From: Candidatus Latescibacterota bacterium
GTDB lineage: Bacteria; Latescibacterota; UBA2968; UBA8231
Assembly (NCBI GenBank): GCA_022820485.1
Contig: JAJEFJ010000084.1
Span: 1 to 64,000 of the forward strand
Reading direction: 5' to 3'
DNA: 64,000 nucleotides
In this document: positions 18,057 through 26,852 of the stretch, one piece after another
Position numbering within the stretch: position 1 is the stretch's first letter
Layout of the letters: each line of letters opens with the position of its first letter
The notes under the pieces: model-generated
Databases searched by the model: none
Seen by the model: the letters and a program-made list of their open reading frames with translations, nothing else
Told to the model about the DNA's origin: nothing
Position numbers and translations under genes: made by a program

Positions 18057-18428
18057 CTAGGCCCAAACGGTCTCGGTGGAAGTTGTGGCGTGTTTATTGT
18101 AGTGCTCTATGTAATCCTCGCGCGGCGGACTGAAGATGTCGAGGATTTTGGCCGGTCCCTCTTCGACGATCCCCCAGTGGACCACGTTTGGCGGAATCAA
18201 AAAGGCGTCGCCCGGGCCAGTGACGCGTTCCTCCGACCCAATGCGAAAACGGAAGCGCCCAGCGAGCACCAAGCCAGCCTGCTCGTGCGGGTGGCTGTGC
18301 TCGGGCACTTCACAACCTTCTTCCATGTCCAAAAACGACAGCATCAGCCGCTCGCCAGCCACCAAGCCGCTGTTGATTTGGGGAAAAAGCTCCACAGCCG
18401 CAAGTTCTGCGGGGTTGATAAAAGGCAT
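18057..18428 (-). CDS. Small cupin-domain protein
   Basis: 123 aa single cupin. Metal-site motif 1 is PEHSHPHEQAGLVLAGRFRFRIG and motif 2 is GDAFLIPPNVVHWGI, giving His, His, Glu and His ligands. Start at 18428 chosen from a GGAGAGGAG ribosome site; an upstream in-frame start has none. First gene of the cupin-dapA-Gfo/Idh operon; such small cupins often act as isomerases or bind sugar acids. Confidence 0.85.
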   Translation of the reverse strand: MPFINPAELAAVELFPQINSGLVAGERLMLSFLDMEEGCEVPEHSHPHEQAGLVLAGRFRFRIGSEERVTGPGDAFLIPPNVVHWGIVEEGPAKILDIFSPPREDYIEHYNKHATTSTETVWA

Positions 18429-18439
18429 AGTCTCCTCTC

Positions 18440-19771
18440 CTATTCGACAAAGCTGCGCAACCAAGCATCGCCGCGATAGCGCGGCCACAGCGTAACAAAG
18501 CGGCCAACCATCAGGCCGCTATAGGCCATCCAAGCACCGGCCAATTCCCAATCCAACCAGTATATAAAAACCAACGCCGAAGGCAAAAACACTCCAAAGG
18601 TGGCTAGGGCCATAGCCTTGAACAGATACCCCATGTCGCTAGCGCCGATGAAAATTCCGTCAAAGACGAAGACCACGGCGTTCAGCGGTTGGAGCAGCGC
18701 GATGAGTACATAGAGCGCGCCGACCTGTTGTACAACTTCCCGATGCGGAGTAAACAGCGCGGCAATAGGCTCCAAGGCCGCAAAGTAGGCCAAGCCAAAC
18801 CCCGCACCCAAACCCAAACCCCAGCAGATGATCCGCCAAGCAAACTGCCGGGCCTCGGCAAAAAGGTGCGCCCCTAGGCAGCGGCCAACCAGCGTCTCGG
18901 CCGCGTGGGCAAAGCCGTCAACGGCGAAGCTAGTCAGCCCCCAGACCTGCAAAATCACTGCGTTGGCCGCCAGCGGTGCTTCGCCCATCCGCGAGACCAT
19001 GCCGAGCGTAAAAAAACCGGCAAATTGCAGACAGAGGGTGCGGCCAAAGAGGAAGGCGTTGGTCTGCATCAAGCGCTTCATCGCACGCAAATCCCACAGC
19101 CTTGTAGGCCACTCCCGCAGATAGGAGCGGTAGCGAGAGAGCAACCAAAAAACCCCGACGGCCAGCGCCGCCATATTGCCCAATACAGACGCCCAAGCCG
19201 CCCCTTCGACTCCTAGTTTAGGAGCACCCAACTTGCCGTAGATAAGCACGTAGTCCGCGCCGATGTTGACCAAGTTGGCAACGGTCATAACCCAGAGGGG
19301 TGCTATGACATTGGCGGTGCCGAGGAAAAAGCCGTTGAGCGTCATAATGCTCAGGGCCAAGGGCGCTTCCCACACCCGGATGGCGAAGTAACGTATGCCC
19401 CAGTACTGGACTTGGGGAGACCCGCCAGCCAACTCAAATCCAATCCGGCTGATCCAGCCACCAGCCGCCACGATCCCCATGCCGAGGCAGACGGCCACAA
19501 TAAGCGAGCGGTAGAATACCCCTGCGCTCTGCCGTCGATCCCCTGCCCCGCTGTACTGGGCCACCAGTGCCGTGGTTCCCATCCGCAGAAAGGCCAAGCA
19601 CCAGAATATGCCATTGAAGATCAAACTCGCCGTAGAGACCGCGCCCATAAAGGCCACTTCCGGCAAATGGCCGATCATCGCAGTGTCGGCGATACCGATC
19701 AGCGGCGCAGACAGAGCTGCGAGGATATTGGGGACGGCGAGGCTGAGAATCCGGCGGTCGAGTGAGTTCAA
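18440..19771 (-). CDS. MATE-family multidrug/toxin exporter
   Basis: 443 aa, about 12 membrane spans. The opening RRILSLAVPNILAALSAPLIGIADTAMIGHL matches the MATE N-terminus (DinF-like branch), with ALVAQYSGAGDRRQ and LNGFFLGTAN as further family stretches. Exports cationic compounds using Na+ or H+. Overlaps the alkyltransferase-like gene by 4 nt, so it belongs to the bicupin-initiated operon upstream. Confidence 0.9.
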   Translation of the reverse strand: MNSLDRRILSLAVPNILAALSAPLIGIADTAMIGHLPEVAFMGAVSTASLIFNGIFWCLAFLRMGTTALVAQYSGAGDRRQSAGVFYRSLIVAVCLGMGIVAAGGWISRIGFELAGGSPQVQYWGIRYFAIRVWEAPLALSIMTLNGFFLGTANVIAPLWVMTVANLVNIGADYVLIYGKLGAPKLGVEGAAWASVLGNMAALAVGVFWLLSRYRSYLREWPTRLWDLRAMKRLMQTNAFLFGRTLCLQFAGFFTLGMVSRMGEAPLAANAVILQVWGLTSFAVDGFAHAAETLVGRCLGAHLFAEARQFAWRIICWGLGLGAGFGLAYFAALEPIAALFTPHREVVQQVGALYVLIALLQPLNAVVFVFDGIFIGASDMGYLFKAMALATFGVFLPSALVFIYWLDWELAGAWMAYSGLMVGRFVTLWPRYRGDAWLRSFVE

Positions 19772-20073
19772 TCCTCCGCCTCAGGTCGCCAGCCAAACCG
19801 TTTCAGGTCGATGCGTTGCGCGGTAAAGACAACACCCTCGCTGGCCAAAAGCTCGTATTGCAGCAGATGGTTGCTACCGCTGCGCGGCGAGACCTTGCCT
19901 TGGGCGTTGATGATGCGATGCCAAGGCAGATCCGACTCCCCGGGCATCCCCGCCAAGGCGAACCCAACCTGCCGCGCCCGTCCCGGATAGCCAGCCAAGG
20001 TGGCGATCTGTCCGTAGGTAGCCACCTTGCCGTAGGGCACGCAGGCGATAGTCTCATAAAACGCCCGACGCAT
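19768..20073 (-). CDS. Alkyltransferase-like protein (ATL, MGMT homologue without the acceptor Cys)
   Basis: 101 aa. MGMT C-terminal domain: FYETIACVPYGKVATYGQIATLAGYPGRARQVGFAL, then LPWHRIINAQGKVSP. In true alkyltransferases this reads PCHRV; here Trp replaces the alkyl-accepting Cys, the definition of ATL proteins, which bind O6-alkylguanine and hand it to nucleotide excision repair. Start ATG at 20073 picked because ATLs begin at this point; a longer frame begins inside the preceding gene. Coupled to the MATE gene downstream. Confidence 0.87.
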   Translation of the reverse strand: MRRAFYETIACVPYGKVATYGQIATLAGYPGRARQVGFALAGMPGESDLPWHRIINAQGKVSPRSGSNHLLQYELLASEGVVFTAQRIDLKRFGWRPEAED

Positions 20074-20080
20074 GGTGCTC

Positions 20081-20305
20081 TTAGCAGTTGGGAGCTGCGG
20101 CCTCATCGCGCCCTTCCAAAAAGTCTAGGGCCTTGGTATAGCTGCGCTTCTCCAAATAGTGGCGCAACATCGGTGGAGCTTCTTTCCCCAGTTCTTGGCC
20201 GAGTTCGTCAAGCTGCCGCAAATGCGCGGCGATCGACTCGCCCTCACCGTTGTCGATAGCCGCCATCAGCGCTTGTAGTTCGGTGTGCAATTGGTCTAAT
20301 GCCAT
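20081..20305 (-). CDS. Small hypothetical helical protein
   Basis: 74 aa, not recognised. Predicted all-helical and amphipathic (ELQALMAAIDNGEGESIAAHL, MLRHYLEKRSYTKALDFLEG), ending in Cys. It sits 3 nt after the bicupin gene and 7 nt before the ATL start, so it is clearly an operon member. The tight packing is the main support for its being real. No function inferred. Confidence 0.6.
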   Translation of the reverse strand: MALDQLHTELQALMAAIDNGEGESIAAHLRQLDELGQELGKEAPPMLRHYLEKRSYTKALDFLEGRDEAAAPNC

Positions 20306-20308
20306 AGC

Positions 20309-21028
20309 TCAAGCCGCCATGATGAGGTAGGCAAGCCACCCGGCGTGCGGGTTGCGAATCGCGTAGCGCGTGCCCGGTGGCAGGTGGATCATATCCCCTT
20401 CTCGAATCTCCTGCTCTTCGCCATCAGCTTCCAAGACGCCGCTGTTTTCCAGCACGTAATAAACCTGCTCCAGCTCTTCGCAACGCTCGACCGTCTGTCC
20501 GCGCGGCTGTACAGCTTCGCGATCAATACAGCGCAGCCCCTGCGTAAAACCCACGTTCTCCTCGCCGACCGGACCTAGCTGGTGCCAGCGCACCGCGCCC
20601 GCGCCGTCGCCCATCGCCGGCACATCGCGCCAGTTGCGGATGGCAAAGTCGCCGCTGTTGGCCGCGATCTTTTGGCTAATCACGTGGTGTTCGAGCCAAT
20701 CGTCGCTGGTGTCGTTAAACATCTGGTGGTGGATGCCCGACGGCAGGTACACTGCGTCTCCCTCCTGCACGGGAAACCGCTCCTTATCAAAGAGCACGTG
20801 GCCGCTACCCGAAAGTATGTAGTACACCTGTTCGAGGTTTTGGTGCTTGTGGTAATCCGAGTTCTTGCGGCCCTGGAGCGCGTGGCGGGCAAAGCCCTGT
20901 AGGCGCTTTAGGCAATTGCGCGGATCGGGATCGTCGTCGCCATCGCGGTCGCGCAACCCACCCCAATGCACAGCGCTCAGGTGGGCTATGTTGGGTTGGA
21001 CGTCACGCCAATTGATGATGTACACCAT
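20309..21028 (-). CDS. Two-domain cupin (bicupin)
   Basis: 239 aa. Cupin 1 about 50-120 (DYHKHQNLEQVYYILSGSGHVLFD...GDAVYLPSGIHHQMFN); cupin 2 about 160-238 (QTVERCEELEQVYYVLENSGVL...GDMIHLPPGTRYAIRN). Cupin 1 keeps the His/His/Glu/His metal ligands; cupin 2 lacks the first histidines, so it may be structural. An AGGAGGAATAAG ribosome site precedes the ATG. Probably a dioxygenase, isomerase or sensor for a small metabolite; family-level call only. Confidence 0.83.
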   Translation of the reverse strand: MVYIINWRDVQPNIAHLSAVHWGGLRDRDGDDDPDPRNCLKRLQGFARHALQGRKNSDYHKHQNLEQVYYILSGSGHVLFDKERFPVQEGDAVYLPSGIHHQMFNDTSDDWLEHHVISQKIAANSGDFAIRNWRDVPAMGDGAGAVRWHQLGPVGEENVGFTQGLRCIDREAVQPRGQTVERCEELEQVYYVLENSGVLEADGEEQEIREGDMIHLPPGTRYAIRNPHAGWLAYLIMAA

Positions 21029-21047
21029 GTCTTATTCCTCCCTATGT

Positions 21048-21839
21048 TTACAAAGCGACGATCTGGCGCATGCGCGCACCAAGATCGATGAGTTCTTCGC
21101 GGCTACCGCCCACTTCGTGGATCAGCGTGGAATCGTATCCCACCGCCCTCAACTCGGCCATGACCGCCGGCCAGTCCGTATCCCCTTCGAGCAGATTGAC
21201 GAAGCTATGCTCGCCGCGGCGGAAATCCTTGAAATGCACCTTCTTGATACGCGGCCCTAGCTCGCGGATCCAGTGCTCTGGATAGCCGTAGGCCATCATG
21301 TTGGCCGTGTCGAGGTAGATCCCCACCCACTCGCTGCCGATTTCATCGACAAAAAGCCGGGCTTCGCGCGGGCTGAGCAGGAATTTGTTCCAGACGTTTT
21401 CCAAGCCAATAGCCGCGCCCATTTCCTCGGCCAAAGGAGCTGTGTCAATGAGCGCGTCCCGCAACCCATCCCAAGCCTGCTGATAGGTGCCCTCGACCGC
21501 TAGCTGTCCCGGGTGCAACAGCACCCCATCGACCGACAGCGCACCGGCGATCTCGAGCGAGCGCCGCAAACATTTGAGACACCGCTCGCGTTCGCCGGCA
21601 TCGCGGCTGAGCAGGTTGCCGCGCTCTTGGTACCAGACGATAACGCTGCCGATTTCAACCCCAGCGTCCTCGCACTGCCGCCCGACCTGCGCGATCTCGT
21701 CAGCGCTCATGCTCGGATCTAGCTCCTTGCCCTCGGCAAAGACCAGTTCCACGGCTTGGTAGCCAGCATCTTCGCACAACCGCAGCGTGTCCTCCAGCGA
21801 CATGCTCCCCAAAATGATCTGCGTGATTCCTATTTTCAT
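21048..21839 (-). CDS. Xylose isomerase-like TIM-barrel epimerase/isomerase
   Basis: 263 aa AP-endonuclease-2 family (sugar phosphate isomerase/epimerase) barrel. Typical stretches: EDAGYQAVELVFAEGKELDPSM (N-terminal), GAAIGLENVW (metal Glu), YLDTANMMAYGYPEHW (metal Asp), KKVHFKDF (His) and LIHEVGG (Glu). It acts on ketoses or related polyols. First gene of the minus-strand set that continues with the bicupin; divergent from the dehydrogenase at 21965. Confidence 0.86.
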   Translation of the reverse strand: MKIGITQIILGSMSLEDTLRLCEDAGYQAVELVFAEGKELDPSMSADEIAQVGRQCEDAGVEIGSVIVWYQERGNLLSRDAGERERCLKCLRRSLEIAGALSVDGVLLHPGQLAVEGTYQQAWDGLRDALIDTAPLAEEMGAAIGLENVWNKFLLSPREARLFVDEIGSEWVGIYLDTANMMAYGYPEHWIRELGPRIKKVHFKDFRRGEHSFVNLLEGDTDWPAVMAELRAVGYDSTLIHEVGGSREELIDLGARMRQIVAL

Positions 21840-21964
21840 TGGTATAGCACCTCCTCTTAGACAGAAAGTTACAGCTTAGCCCGCTGGCCTTCCACACCCG
21901 TTTGAAGTCCGGATGCAAAATCGCTACGTTTGTCCTCCTAACTTCAACTTAATAGGAGGCCATC

Positions 21965-22855
21965 ATGGCAGAAATAATCGGCTTTGTCGGCGTCGGGCGC
22001 ATGGGTTCCAACATGGCCCGCAACCTCGTGGACAAAGGCTTCAACATCTCGGCGGTATTCGACGCTAATGCCGACGCCGCCCAAGCTCTAGCCGAAGAGC
22101 TTAGCTGCGCCGCCCCCCAAACCCTAGCCGAGGTTACGGCTCAATCGGACGTGGTCATCACCGTGGTGACCAACGACGCATCAATGCACTCGATCTTCGC
22201 CACCTCCGGCGACTCATTACTCGTCGATGCCGAGGGCACGACTTTTATCAACTGTGCCACCATCTCGCCGGCCGTCCACGTCGAGGTAGAAGAGCGCGCA
22301 GCAGCAGTCGGTGCCTCCTCGCTCGAAGGCTGCATGGCCTCTAGCATCACCCAAGCCCGTGAGGGCACCCTGTACCTGATGTGTGGTGGCAAACGCAGCG
22401 TCTTCGACCAAGTGCGGCCCATCCTCGACGCCCTGAGCGTTGATTTGCTGTACATCGGCACCGCCGGCCAAGCCGCCCAAGTCAAAGCCCTCGTCAATAT
22501 GGTCATGAACATCAACACCGCCGGGCTAGCCGAAGGCTTGGGGCTAGGGCAAGCCCTCGGACTAGATCTAGCAATGCTGATGAAGGTCTTCTCCCAGACC
22601 GGTGCCAACTCGCGGGTCTTGGAGACCGACGGCGAGGACATGACCATCCGCGACCACGAATGCTATTTCTCCGCAGACCACGCGGCTAAAGATTCCGGCA
22701 TCGCCCTTGAACTGGCGCAACAGGCCGGACTCAGCCTACCGCTGGCGCAAGCGACCAAGGATCAATACGAGAAAATGAAAACGTTGGGCCTCGGCGACCT
22801 CGACAAATCAGGCATTGCCGAACTGACCTTTCCCGGCCGCAAAGGCTCCAAGTAG
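21965..22855 (+). CDS. NAD(P)-dependent 3-hydroxyacid dehydrogenase (beta-HAD family)
   Basis: 296 aa. N-terminal dinucleotide motif IGFVGVGRMGSNMARNL, substrate signature near 117-125 (GASSLEGCMASS, in place of the usual DAPVSGG), and the catalytic Lys in AAQVKALVNMVMN (about 173). Relatives oxidise 3-hydroxyisobutyrate, tartronate semialdehyde or similar acids. AGGAGG 6 nt before the ATG. The altered substrate loop makes the exact acid unclear. Followed by a strong hairpin. Confidence 0.86.
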   Translation: MAEIIGFVGVGRMGSNMARNLVDKGFNISAVFDANADAAQALAEELSCAAPQTLAEVTAQSDVVITVVTNDASMHSIFATSGDSLLVDAEGTTFINCATISPAVHVEVEERAAAVGASSLEGCMASSITQAREGTLYLMCGGKRSVFDQVRPILDALSVDLLYIGTAGQAAQVKALVNMVMNINTAGLAEGLGLGQALGLDLAMLMKVFSQTGANSRVLETDGEDMTIRDHECYFSADHAAKDSGIALELAQQAGLSLPLAQATKDQYEKMKTLGLGDLDKSGIAELTFPGRKGSK

Positions 22856-22867
22856 GAACCATTTTCC

Positions 22868-22897
22868 GAGGGGTAGGTCGCCACAGACCTGCCCCTC
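22868..22897 (+). terminator. Hairpin after the hydroxyacid dehydrogenase
   Basis: GAGGGGTAGGTC / GACCTGCCCCTC, 12-bp stem with one G-T pair, 12 nt after the stop. No T-run follows, so termination (bidirectional with the facing operon) is likely but unproven. Confidence 0.5.
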
Positions 22898-22987
22898 TCC
22901 CTGCTATATCCGCCCGTGCCGGATGTCCACCATCCGCTGCGTCAGTCAAACAGCAGCCCTTCCCCTCCGAATTCATCGACCATCTCC

Positions 22988-24016
22988 TCATTCCGACCGC
23001 GTGGCGATCCATTCGACTGCGGCTTGCCGCCGCGCCTGCGGCGTGTCCGCGCTCACTGGCAAGCGGTGCAATTCCCAAGCAATCTCGTGCGTCAAGGTCT
23101 CGCCCACCTGCAAATAGACCCAAGGACTTAACAGCTCTAGCTCGGTGTAATCCGGGCAGGTATAGACCTCGGCACTCAGGCCCCCGTCCGGGTAGCGCTG
23201 AGTCGCATCGCGGCGGAAGAACTCGGCCATGACCACGTCGCCGACAATGCCAGACAGCCAGCGGTCCGAGTCGGCCCCGGTCTTCTGCGCCTCCTCCGGG
23301 TCGGGCACAAAAATGCCAATGTCGCCTTCGATGGTAAAGTTGCGCATAGCAGCGCCCTCGGCAAAGCCAAAGGGATGATAGCGCAGATCGAAGTGACTGT
23401 GCGGATTGAGCGGATAGAGGGTCTGCTCGGGCGGCTGGATCTGGGTGACGTTCCAAATGGTGTAGCGCAACGGCTCGACCTTGGCGTCAGCCAGCTTTTC
23501 GATCCGCTGGATAATCTCCACGCGCGTGCCCTGTTCCGCTAAACGGATTTCGCGCACGCTACGCGCCCCATTATACTCGCTCACCGGGCCGGTGATCACC
23601 ACCCCCTCTGGCAGCAACTCTACCTCGTGTACCGCGCCGTCGAAAGCGTGGTCGGGCGGCCAAGAGTGGCCGTTGATTTTGACAAATTCGCTCTGCTGAT
23701 TGGGCCAGACCTTGTCGCCGCCAAAGTTGGTCCACACGTACTGGCCTTCCTCATCGACATTGGGTTGGCCGTCGGGCAATACCTGACCGTGTAGTTCGGG
23801 ATCGGACCAGAGGATGTTTTCGCCCCCGACAAACCCGTAGTGCATGATACGACCAATGGCCGGCACCACGACTAGGCGCACATCGGGATTGGCAATTTCA
23901 ATCGAGTTTGCCCAGCCCTCGTACTCGATTTCCTCGACTGTGACCTGAGCCATAGCGGGCGCAGCCAGTGCCACCAACATAACGCACTGCAACAATTTCA
24001 TTTTCTGCTTCTTCAT
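22988..24016 (-). CDS. Secreted DUF4380-like protein
   Basis: 342 aa. Signal peptide 1-23 (KLLQCVMLVALAAPAMA). The mature part resembles DUF4380 proteins: VRLVVVPAIGRIMHYGFVGGENILW, then a central galactose-mutarotase-like beta-sandwich (TRVEIIQRIEKLADAKVEPLRYTIWNVTQI). The resemblance to aldose-1-epimerase folds suggests carbohydrate binding in the periplasm. The ATG overlaps the kinase stop by 4 nt (ATGA), so it is the last gene of that operon. Confidence 0.78.
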   Translation of the reverse strand: MKKQKMKLLQCVMLVALAAPAMAQVTVEEIEYEGWANSIEIANPDVRLVVVPAIGRIMHYGFVGGENILWSDPELHGQVLPDGQPNVDEEGQYVWTNFGGDKVWPNQQSEFVKINGHSWPPDHAFDGAVHEVELLPEGVVITGPVSEYNGARSVREIRLAEQGTRVEIIQRIEKLADAKVEPLRYTIWNVTQIQPPEQTLYPLNPHSHFDLRYHPFGFAEGAAMRNFTIEGDIGIFVPDPEEAQKTGADSDRWLSGIVGDVVMAEFFRRDATQRYPDGGLSAEVYTCPDYTELELLSPWVYLQVGETLTHEIAWELHRLPVSADTPQARRQAAVEWIATRSE

Positions 24017-25143
24017 CTAAGCGCCGAAACCCCGCCGCCTTTGAGCGCGCGGGCGACTTCTTTTTCGACGTCGTCTCGCGTGACCATAGTGGTGTCGCCA
24101 ATGCACTCCTGCACCAAGATGCCGTGGGCGGCCCCCCACTGCACTGCGTCGGCGGCTCCCCGACCATCGAGCAGCGCTGCGACCACGCCCGAGGCAAAGG
24201 AGTCCCCACCGCCGGTGCGATCGGCGATTTCAATGTTTTCGCGCACAGCCGCTTGGTAGATTTCGCCTTCTTCGACATCGAAGAGCACTGCGCCCCAGTT
24301 GATGCGATCCGCGGTCAGCGCGCCGCGCAACTGCGTGCCGATGTACTTGAGGTTCGGATAATCGTTGGCGACTTGGTGCAGCATCTTGGTGTAGATCGCC
24401 AACCACTGATCGAAACTGGCGTCTTTGGCCACCTTTTCGGTTTCGTAGCCCAGCGCGTCGTCAAAATCGTCCTGATTGCCGACGAGGAACTCGACGTGCG
24501 GCACAATAGAGCGATTGATCTGACGAGCGCGCTCTTTGTCCGGCTCCACCTTGGAACGGTAGTTGAGGTCGAAGGAGCGGCCTGCGCCGTGCTCGCCGGC
24601 TTTCTGCATAGCCTCTAGCGCCAGCGCGGCCGTCTTCTCCGAGAGCAAGGTGTAAATCCCGCCGGTACTAAACCACCGCGTCCCCAACGCGCCGAAAAGA
24701 TGATCCCAGTCCACATCGCCCGGCCCAATTTCACGCACTGGGGTATGGGCGCGATAGTATTCGGTCACCGAAGGCAAGAGACCCTTACCGGCCCAAGTAA
24801 AGTTGATCCCGTTGTGCAAAGTCCCCTTGGCGTCGGTGCTAAATTGGCCTTTGCCGCCGTTGTTAAACCAGATGATATGCCCGGTGTCGATCCCGGCTTC
24901 GCGCAGTTGGTTTTCAATGTTGCGGCCAATGCCGTCGTCAACGAGGGCCGTAATAACAGCGGCGCGCAAGCCGAAGCAATAGCTTAAGCCCTCGGCGACA
25001 TTGGTCTCGCCACCGCCGTGCCATATCCGGCCCGTGCGCGCCCGAGCCGTGGGCACTTGGCCGGGATCGATGCGCATGAGCACTTCGCCTAGGGCGATGG
25101 CGTCGTAGTGAGTTTGGTCTGCTGATTTAAGTTGGATGGTCAT
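24013..25143 (-). CDS. PfkB-family sugar kinase (2-keto-3-deoxygluconate kinase-like)
   Basis: 376 aa ribokinase-fold kinase. N-terminal IALGEVLMRIDP, GGGETNVAEGLSYCFGLRAAVITALVDDGIG (PfkB signature 1 region), and near the C-terminus DRTGGGDSFASGVVAALLDG (signature 2: catalytic Asp and anion hole). The opening matches KdgK-like kinases better than fructokinases. It would phosphorylate a keto-deoxy sugar acid, in line with the MocA-type dehydrogenases around. Overlaps DUF4380; preceded by the TOPRIM gene only 36 nt upstream. Confidence 0.85.
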   Translation of the reverse strand: MTIQLKSADQTHYDAIALGEVLMRIDPGQVPTARARTGRIWHGGGETNVAEGLSYCFGLRAAVITALVDDGIGRNIENQLREAGIDTGHIIWFNNGGKGQFSTDAKGTLHNGINFTWAGKGLLPSVTEYYRAHTPVREIGPGDVDWDHLFGALGTRWFSTGGIYTLLSEKTAALALEAMQKAGEHGAGRSFDLNYRSKVEPDKERARQINRSIVPHVEFLVGNQDDFDDALGYETEKVAKDASFDQWLAIYTKMLHQVANDYPNLKYIGTQLRGALTADRINWGAVLFDVEEGEIYQAAVRENIEIADRTGGGDSFASGVVAALLDGRGAADAVQWGAAHGILVQECIGDTTMVTRDDVEKEVARALKGGGVSALR

Positions 25144-25179
25144 ACTACTGTCTTCCTCCTTGTGTTGTTGACGTTATGG

Positions 25180-25767
25180 TCAGTTGCCCAACGCACAGAG
25201 CCGTTCGACAAAATAACGGGCACTAGGGCACTGGGCGTGTTGGGCTGCTCGTGTGACATCAAATCCGTGATTGCGGATGAACTTCCTAGCAAAAACGAAT
25301 CCTTCTCTCCCTGGCCCTCTGCCTCTTTTATCGCGGAGTTCCTTCAGCCGATCCCAAGGCATCCCGGTTACTGTTTCCGGGGCAACCTCATAGAAAGCGT
25401 CGTCGCCTAACCATCGGCGCATTGCTTCCGTATCAGCGAGAAACCAAGATTCTATCGCCTTCTTCGCAATTGCGACCAAATCAATGCCTTGGGAACCAAT
25501 GATTTTCTTGCGCGCTTGCACACATGGCACATGCTTATCGGGGTCAAGGTCGGCCAGCACAACCACCTTGTCGGGATTTGCCCTCGTCCTAAGATTCTTG
25601 ATGGAGACTCCAATATTACGGCTGTGCATATTACCGTTCCCAGCGGCATCGACAACCGGGTCAACCACTTCCAAGTTGCAATTTTCACGTAGCCATTGCC
25701 GAAACACTTCGCTTTTGACCAGCAGAGTTTCTGACTCCCCTTCCACCACGAATCCCACCGTCACCAT
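25180..25767 (-). CDS. TOPRIM-like nuclease partner (DUF4276-type)
   Basis: 195 aa from the ATG at 25767. TOPRIM-like core: VGFVVEGESETLL (acidic Glu after strand 1), VVVLADLDPDKHVPC (Asp-x-Asp after strand 3), and a helical C-terminal region. This arrangement fits DUF4276 and OLD-type TOPRIM nuclease proteins. Its start overlaps the end of the AAA ATPase gene by 7 nt. ATPase plus separate TOPRIM protein is the layout of two-gene abortive-infection systems such as AbiL or PARIS. I infer a defence role; the subtype is not established. Confidence 0.7.
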   Translation of the reverse strand: MVTVGFVVEGESETLLVKSEVFRQWLRENCNLEVVDPVVDAAGNGNMHSRNIGVSIKNLRTRANPDKVVVLADLDPDKHVPCVQARKKIIGSQGIDLVAIAKKAIESWFLADTEAMRRWLGDDAFYEVAPETVTGMPWDRLKELRDKRGRGPGREGFVFARKFIRNHGFDVTRAAQHAQCPSARYFVERLCALGN

Positions 25768-26852
25768 GGAATCCCCCCGGCCAAAAGATTTGAAAGCCAC
25801 GCTTCGTCGAGACCCAACGGAGCTAGGTCCTCTTGGGAGAGGTTCCCGTCATCGGCCGACTTCATTGTAGTGCGACCGTCAATTTTATCCACGAGAACGA
25901 ATTCGCTAAGTTTTAGCGCCCGAACAACGGACTCGCTATGAGTAGTCAACCAGATGGGATTTTCAGGCGAAGCCTGCTGCCGCATCAAATCTATCAACTT
26001 GCGGATGGCCTTAGGATGCAGCCCTCTTTCCGGCTCCTCAATCAACGTCATTCCGCAACCTGAAGGCGCGTCGAGCGCAGCGACCAGCAAACAAAGCGCG
26101 TACATCGTCCCGTCTGAAACTAGATGAGCTGGGAACAGTTTCTCGATCCCTTCCTCCTTGAATCGCAGAGCGGTGCTGCCATCCAGCCGCTGCTGCTCGG
26201 TCTGGACCTTCTCGAACCCCGGGACAATCATTTCCATCCAGTCCTGAATTTCTTCGTGTATTGCTTCATCGCCCTCTAAACGATGCAAGACACTAGCCAG
26301 ATTGTTTCCCTTGCGTTCTAACTGCATTGTTGGATCAAGGTCAGATCTATCCGGCTCCTTTGCACCTGTAGGCTCAATTCGGTACACATTCAAATTTTTC
26401 AGGAGTTTGGTAAGCGGATGCTTTCGATAATAAAGCGATAGAGCTGAATAGATACTGTCCGTTATTTCAACCCCTCTTCCCTTAATAGTTGGTTTCTTAC
26501 TGAGTTTGTATGATTCCCTGACTCCGGGTCCATTATCGAGGTCGTCAATGCTCAAATGGTAAATTTCCCGCTTTTCCAAAAGATCGCATTCGATCTCAAA
26601 GCTAAACGTTTTGGAATCTTCCCCCTCGCGTTTCCTTGAATGGATATTTGCAAAACCCCCATGCTCGCGCAGCGCGATGTCAACCCCGCCGCGCACAAAG
26701 AGACTGACAAAGTCTAGCGCATCAAAAAAATTGCTCTTGCCCGAGCCATTCGCTCCCGCGAATACCGAAAACGGAGCAAGCCCCTTTACTTCTAAAGAGT
26801 CAATGCTTTTGAAGTTTTCGATCTTCAATCTGCGAATGGTTTTCTCGGTCAT
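25761..26852 (-). CDS. OLD/RecF-like AAA_21 ATPase
   Basis: 363 aa from the ATG at 26852, which overlaps the Gfo/Idh stop (ATGA) and matches the family N-terminus IRRLKIENFKSIDSLEVKGL. Walker A GANGSGKSNFFDAL (about 32-45), signature SDGTMYALCLLVAAL, Walker B MTLIEEPERGLHP, and H-loop LTTHSESVVRAL, all typical SMC/RecF-like ABC ATPase elements. It pairs with the TOPRIM-like gene immediately downstream. The surrounding operon is sugar metabolism, so this pair looks like an insertion that kept translational coupling. Confidence 0.85.
   Translation of the reverse strand: MTEKTIRRLKIENFKSIDSLEVKGLAPFSVFAGANGSGKSNFFDALDFVSLFVRGGVDIALREHGGFANIHSRKREGEDSKTFSFEIECDLLEKREIYHLSIDDLDNGPGVRESYKLSKKPTIKGRGVEITDSIYSALSLYYRKHPLTKLLKNLNVYRIEPTGAKEPDRSDLDPTMQLERKGNNLASVLHRLEGDEAIHEEIQDWMEMIVPGFEKVQTEQQRLDGSTALRFKEEGIEKLFPAHLVSDGTMYALCLLVAALDAPSGCGMTLIEEPERGLHPKAIRKLIDLMRQQASPENPIWLTTHSESVVRALKLSEFVLVDKIDGRTTMKSADDGNLSQEDLAPLGLDEAWLSNLLAGGIPW

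Noticed and set aside
22731-23456. Minus-strand frame spanning the dehydrogenase end and DUF4380
   Set aside because: Crosses a terminator-like hairpin and overlaps two supported genes.
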